Made by a program: the position numbers and the translations under genes. This document shows positions 61,573-64,000 of a stretch of 64,000 bases of DNA, in pieces. The notes under the pieces are model-generated. The model made no database searches. It saw only the letters and a program-made list of their open reading frames with translations, and was not told the origin of the DNA. The stretch comes from Vibrio jasicida CAIM 1864 = LMG 25398 (GTDB lineage: Bacteria > Pseudomonadota > Gammaproteobacteria > Enterobacterales > Vibrionaceae): contig NZ_BAOG01000030.1 of the NCBI RefSeq assembly GCF_000400365.1, positions 20,004 through 84,003 on the forward strand, in the 5' to 3' direction. Each line of letters begins with the position of its first letter. The stretch's first letter is position 1.

Positions 61573-62085
61573 ACCTTTTTGTTTTTAAGGCAAGTCACTC
61601 TAGGATGAATAGCTTATATTGGTAATTCACTATCCGTAGTAAATCGCCAAAACCATATAGAAGTATAGGGTGCTTGGGTACAACTAACCCAAGTTATAGT
61701 CTTATTCACTTGTGATGTTTGCGCTGATGGGGATGAATCTGAAATACCAGATTGTTACTCATCAAAGGACTGCAAGACGTTCGAGAAAGCGTATTGGTTC
61801 TAAAAGCTTCGCGTAATGTTGGCGCATAAAGGATTAAACTCGACCCCACACTAATCACGATTTACACAGCGGGCAGGGAGCCAATACATTTGGTAAGTCG
61901 TTTGACCTCGACAGGCTTCCAATTCGTTTTCATCGACGTCCACCAAAATCAAGAAGTCGACAAAATAGTCGAACCCTTGCGATGGGTTCGGCCTTCTCTG
62001 TAGTAATACCCAAAAAATTCATAGACTTAACTCCTATGCAATTGATAAAATATGAGTGATATCACTATTTGCTAAGGAAAACTTT
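61573..62085. other. Intergenic stretch with repeat copy B
   Basis: About 510 bases. It includes TTGGGT-ACAACTA-ACCCAA (inverted repeat near 61675-61693) and copy B (61848-61998). No T-rich terminator follows the OGG-like gene directly. A+T-rich bases before 62086 contain the ribosome-binding site AAGGA. Confidence 0.5.
61848..61998 (+). repeat. Structured element, copy B
   Basis: Homologous to copy A: CACTAATCACGATTTACACA, inner hairpin GTCG...CGAC around TTGACC, and a final stem with GTCGAACCC and GGGTTCGGCC. The T-run is interrupted (TTCTCT), so termination is weaker. Between the copies a T-A pair of the inner stem becomes G-C and a C-G pair of the last stem becomes T-G, which keeps pairing. 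It ends about 88 bases before the next gene. Confidence 0.7.
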
Positions 62086-62784
62086 ATGGCAAGTACACCA
62101 AACACTATCGGCTTTAGAACGGCATTTTTCTTTAACCAAGACATTGAGCGACCAGATAAGTATTTTTGGGAGCTTTCTAATATTATTCCTGAATTTGATG
62201 TAATGCCGACAATTCAGCCGTTACCTGAAGGAATTAAAACAAATGGTATTCCTTTGATGACATTTAAGTCGCAGTCAGGGATTTTTTTGTGTGAAATAAA
62301 GCTCGATCGTTTAGATTTTTTTGTCCGTTTGGAAAGTCATTTCAACTTGCATCGATATGACCAAATATTTTCAATATACAAGCAAATTTCGAAAACAATT
62401 ACAGACTACATAAATTCACAGCCATCACTGTCAATAAAAAGGTTGGGGATGGTTGGGGATTATCTTATCCCTGCAGAAGACCCAATTACTTTAATTCATG
62501 AAATGAAGAACATTCCCCGGGAACATGATGTCGTAGAGTTTGCACTAAGAACTAACAAAAGAAAACGATATGCGAACCTTGCATGTAACGACATCCTAAT
62601 TTTCGAAGCTCTTCAGATGCTTTTGAATGATGGTCAGAGGATAGATGGCGTACTTTTGAGTCGAGACATTAATAATGTTCCTCATGAAACATTAAGTGCA
62701 CAAGTTTTAAACGCATTCCTAGAGGAAGGTCAAGAACAGCTATCGGAGTGTAACTTCAGGAAGCTTGCTGATGCGAACGAATGA
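62086..62784 (+). CDS. Accessory protein of unknown function, gene 1 of a coupled pair
   Basis: A 232-residue soluble protein, A+T-rich gene. It opens MASTPNTIGFRTAFFFNQD and alternates beta-like stretches (GIFLCEIKLDRLDFFVRLESHF) with a helix-rich C-terminal half (NDILIFEALQMLLNDGQ). The strand-rich N-terminal half, with its 'F-V-R-L' segment, faintly recalls the TIGR04255 family of defence-like neighbourhoods; this is weak. No catalytic motif is seen. The start at 62086 has TAAGGA 8 bases before it. The stop overlaps gene 2 by 14 bases, a sign of coupling. Confidence 0.7.
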   Translation: MASTPNTIGFRTAFFFNQDIERPDKYFWELSNIIPEFDVMPTIQPLPEGIKTNGIPLMTFKSQSGIFLCEIKLDRLDFFVRLESHFNLHRYDQIFSIYKQISKTITDYINSQPSLSIKRLGMVGDYLIPAEDPITLIHEMKNIPREHDVVEFALRTNKRKRYANLACNDILIFEALQMLLNDGQRIDGVLLSRDINNVPHETLSAQVLNAFLEEGQEQLSECNFRKLADANE

Positions 62785-63370
62785 TTCTTTCCTTCAAAGG
62801 GCATTTGGTATTGGGGGAGCATCTTCCGATTCAAGTATCGGATCAGTAATAGAACAAAACGACTCAACTGCAACGGAAGGACAAGCGGTAAAAGAAGAAG
62901 ATGTAGTTGCTAGTGTCATTGAATATGCTTCTACTTTAAAACAAGAATATGATGAAAAACACAAGCAACTTGAGGATGAAGTTACAGTTGTAAAAAACCA
63001 GTTAGTTTCCGATGTTACTACAATGAAAAATGACATCGAGTTAGCGAAACAACATCATATTAAATGGCTTGTTACAAGTGTTGTTGCGGGTGGTTTAGCC
63101 ATAGCAGCTGGCGGGTGGACGCTTTATTCAGATTTAGATACTAAACACAATAATACATTGAATCTACACCATGCTGACACCAAGGGGTTTACTCAAGATA
63201 TATCAACGATAAAAGTCACAATTGATGACATCGATAAGCATGACAATCGGCTAAAAAAACTTGAGAGTGAGCTTTCTAACATGAAAACCTCTCAGGCAGT
63301 AACTCAAACTCAGTTCAAGGCTATTTGGGAAGGCTTGTCAAAAACAAAGACAACACAGAAAAACAATTAA
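62771..63370 (+). CDS. Accessory coiled-coil membrane protein, gene 2 of a coupled pair
   Basis: A 199-residue protein. A disordered acidic N-terminus (Ser/Glu-rich, to about 45) leads to a charged coiled coil (about 50-95: EYDEKHKQLEDEVTVVKNQL). One membrane helix (WLVTSVVAGGLAIAAGGWTLY) follows, and a second coiled coil (about 140-175) ends it. It has neither signal peptide nor enzyme motif. ATG 62771 is chosen, inside the end of gene 1. The arrangement 'soluble sensor plus membrane coiled-coil effector' occurs in two-gene abortive-infection systems, but the role here is unproven. Confidence 0.72.
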   Translation: MRTNDSFLQRAFGIGGASSDSSIGSVIEQNDSTATEGQAVKEEDVVASVIEYASTLKQEYDEKHKQLEDEVTVVKNQLVSDVTTMKNDIELAKQHHIKWLVTSVVAGGLAIAAGGWTLYSDLDTKHNNTLNLHHADTKGFTQDISTIKVTIDDIDKHDNRLKKLESELSNMKTSQAVTQTQFKAIWEGLSKTKTTQKNN

Positions 63371-64000
63371 ATTACTTTCTTTAGAAGGAATTCACTCCGC
63401 GGCTTTCATTCGAAGGCCGCCTTTAAACGGCAACTTTGGGATAGTCTAAGACTTTGACATGCTCGTGTACTAAGCGATTGTTTTCTTCAGTTGGTTCAAT
63501 GAGATAAGCCACTTTGTCATATTGAAATGTCAACGATTTAGAGAGCTTACGTATTTCCTGCCAACTGAAAATATCATCGAGTTCCTGCTGGGTTTCGCGC
63601 ACTTTTCGATGCATGTTTTTCGGATACATTGCCGGCTTAGCAAAGCGTCGATTGAAATCAGCAATGAAGTAGGGAAGCCAAGCATTCGCTTCTTCGATGG
63701 AGTTGATTCCCTGCAAGCGCATCTCTTTGACGAGTCGGTCTTGAAGCGTCAAGTTTACTCGCTCCACACGACCTTTAGCTTGAGAGCTATTCGCACATAT
63801 CAGTTCGATGCATAACTCTTTTAAGGCTCGGGCATATTGAGTTTGACCGACTTGTTTTTGCTTTTCCTGATTCACTCGAAAAATCGAATGCTTATCGCTG
63901 CAGAACGCTACAGGTTTGCCGTGTTCATTAAGATATTCTCTCGTTGTTAGCATGTAATCAAAGGCCGATTCGGTTTCGCTGAACCTTAAGTTCATCAGGC
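63371..64000 (-). mobile_element. ISNCY-type insertion sequence, end in window
   Basis: The transposase fragment and its flank mark an insertion element that continues past 64000. A hairpin-like GCGGC...GCCGC (63399-63419) lies between its stop and the accessory pair. The outer inverted repeat cannot be identified because the other end is missing. Confidence 0.6.
63423..64000 (-). CDS. ISNCY family transposase, C-terminal part
   Basis: A DDE-type transposase fragment of about 192 residues, open to the window edge. Typical parts are LMNLRFSETESAFDYM, EHGKPVAFCSDKHSIFRVN (catalytic Asp region), NSSQAKGRVERVNLTLQDRLVKEMRL (catalytic Glu) and WLPYFIADFNRRFAKPA. I recognise the IS1202/ISDol1 group of the ISNCY set. 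The stop at 63423 is normal for the family, so the C-terminus looks intact; the N-terminus lies beyond the window. Confidence 0.85.
   Translation of the reverse strand, partial: LMNLRFSETESAFDYMLTTREYLNEHGKPVAFCSDKHSIFRVNQEKQKQVGQTQYARALKELCIELICANSSQAKGRVERVNLTLQDRLVKEMRLQGINSIEEANAWLPYFIADFNRRFAKPAMYPKNMHRKVRETQQELDDIFSWQEIRKLSKSLTFQYDKVAYLIEPTEENNRLVHEHVKVLDYPKVAV

Noticed and set aside
60618..61998. Integron attC sites
   Set aside because: The repeats do not show the R''/L''-type core sites (RYYYAAC/GTTRRRY) at their ends, and no integrase is present.
60618..61998. CRISPR array
   Set aside because: Only two long, diverged copies about 1.2 kb apart; no regular spacers and no cas genes.

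Overview
The window reads as part of the second chromosome of a Vibrio, probably of the Harveyi clade (V. parahaemolyticus/alginolyticus/harveyi type). The basis is a gene set I recognise from vibrio chromosome 2: a complete vxrABCDE-like operon, a Uhp hexose-phosphate system, HMG-CoA reductase, NrdDG, two tandem solitary outer-membrane barrels, HlyU, and many short Vibrio-type lipoproteins. No rRNA, tRNA or CRISPR array was seen. No database search was possible, so family names rest on recognised motifs.

Layout. 0-5.3 kb: end of an MFS transporter, thioredoxin 2, a KAS III enzyme and a DUF1800/DUF1501 export-type pair. 5.8-8.3 kb: a large acidic lipoprotein split by an apparent one-base deletion. 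8.4-15.4 kb: class I-like HMG-CoA reductase, an AraC regulator, and a four-gene membrane operon (HlyD, DUF2955, AI-2E family, K+ channel). 15.4-22 kb: manA and the hexose-phosphate system uhpT-uhpA-uhpB-uhpC, with a readable CRP/UhpA/-10 promoter. 22-25 kb: four small secreted proteins of unknown function followed by an AraC regulator. 25-32.9 kb: amidohydrolase, DUF3299 protein, OprB-type porin, then a sulfur-stress module (CoA-disulfide reductase with rhodanese, ArsR sensor, split YeeE/YedE importer) and a secreted nuclease-like protein. 33-41.6 kb: anaerobic ribonucleotide reductase nrdDG with FNR and paired NrdR boxes, MATE pump and AraC regulator, aromatic aminotransferase, retropepsin-like lipoprotein, a small barrel and a YgiW-type protein. 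41.7-45.8 kb: cobyric acid synthase and modABC. 46-52 kb: a stretch rich in cyclic-di-GMP genes (REC-GGDEF, membrane GGDEF, ComFB) around two solitary barrels and HlyU. 52-60 kb: pntAB and the vxr cell-envelope operon.

59.8-64 kb is accessory DNA. It is gene-poor and A+T-rich, and holds two diverged copies of a structured element ending in a terminator hairpin. Each copy stands 80-90 bases before an unusual gene: an OGG-fold helix-hairpin-helix protein, and an overlapping two-gene unit (soluble protein plus coiled-coil membrane protein). The region ends in an ISNCY-type transposase cut by the window edge.

Best candidates for undescribed biology: the two-copy structured element with its cassettes at 60.6-63.4 kb, and the secreted small-protein operon at 22.0-23.9 kb. 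Several control devices can also be read directly: the uhpT promoter, a terminator hairpin that buries the ribosome-binding site of the last vxr gene, and a repressor operator over the -10 box of the sulfur module.
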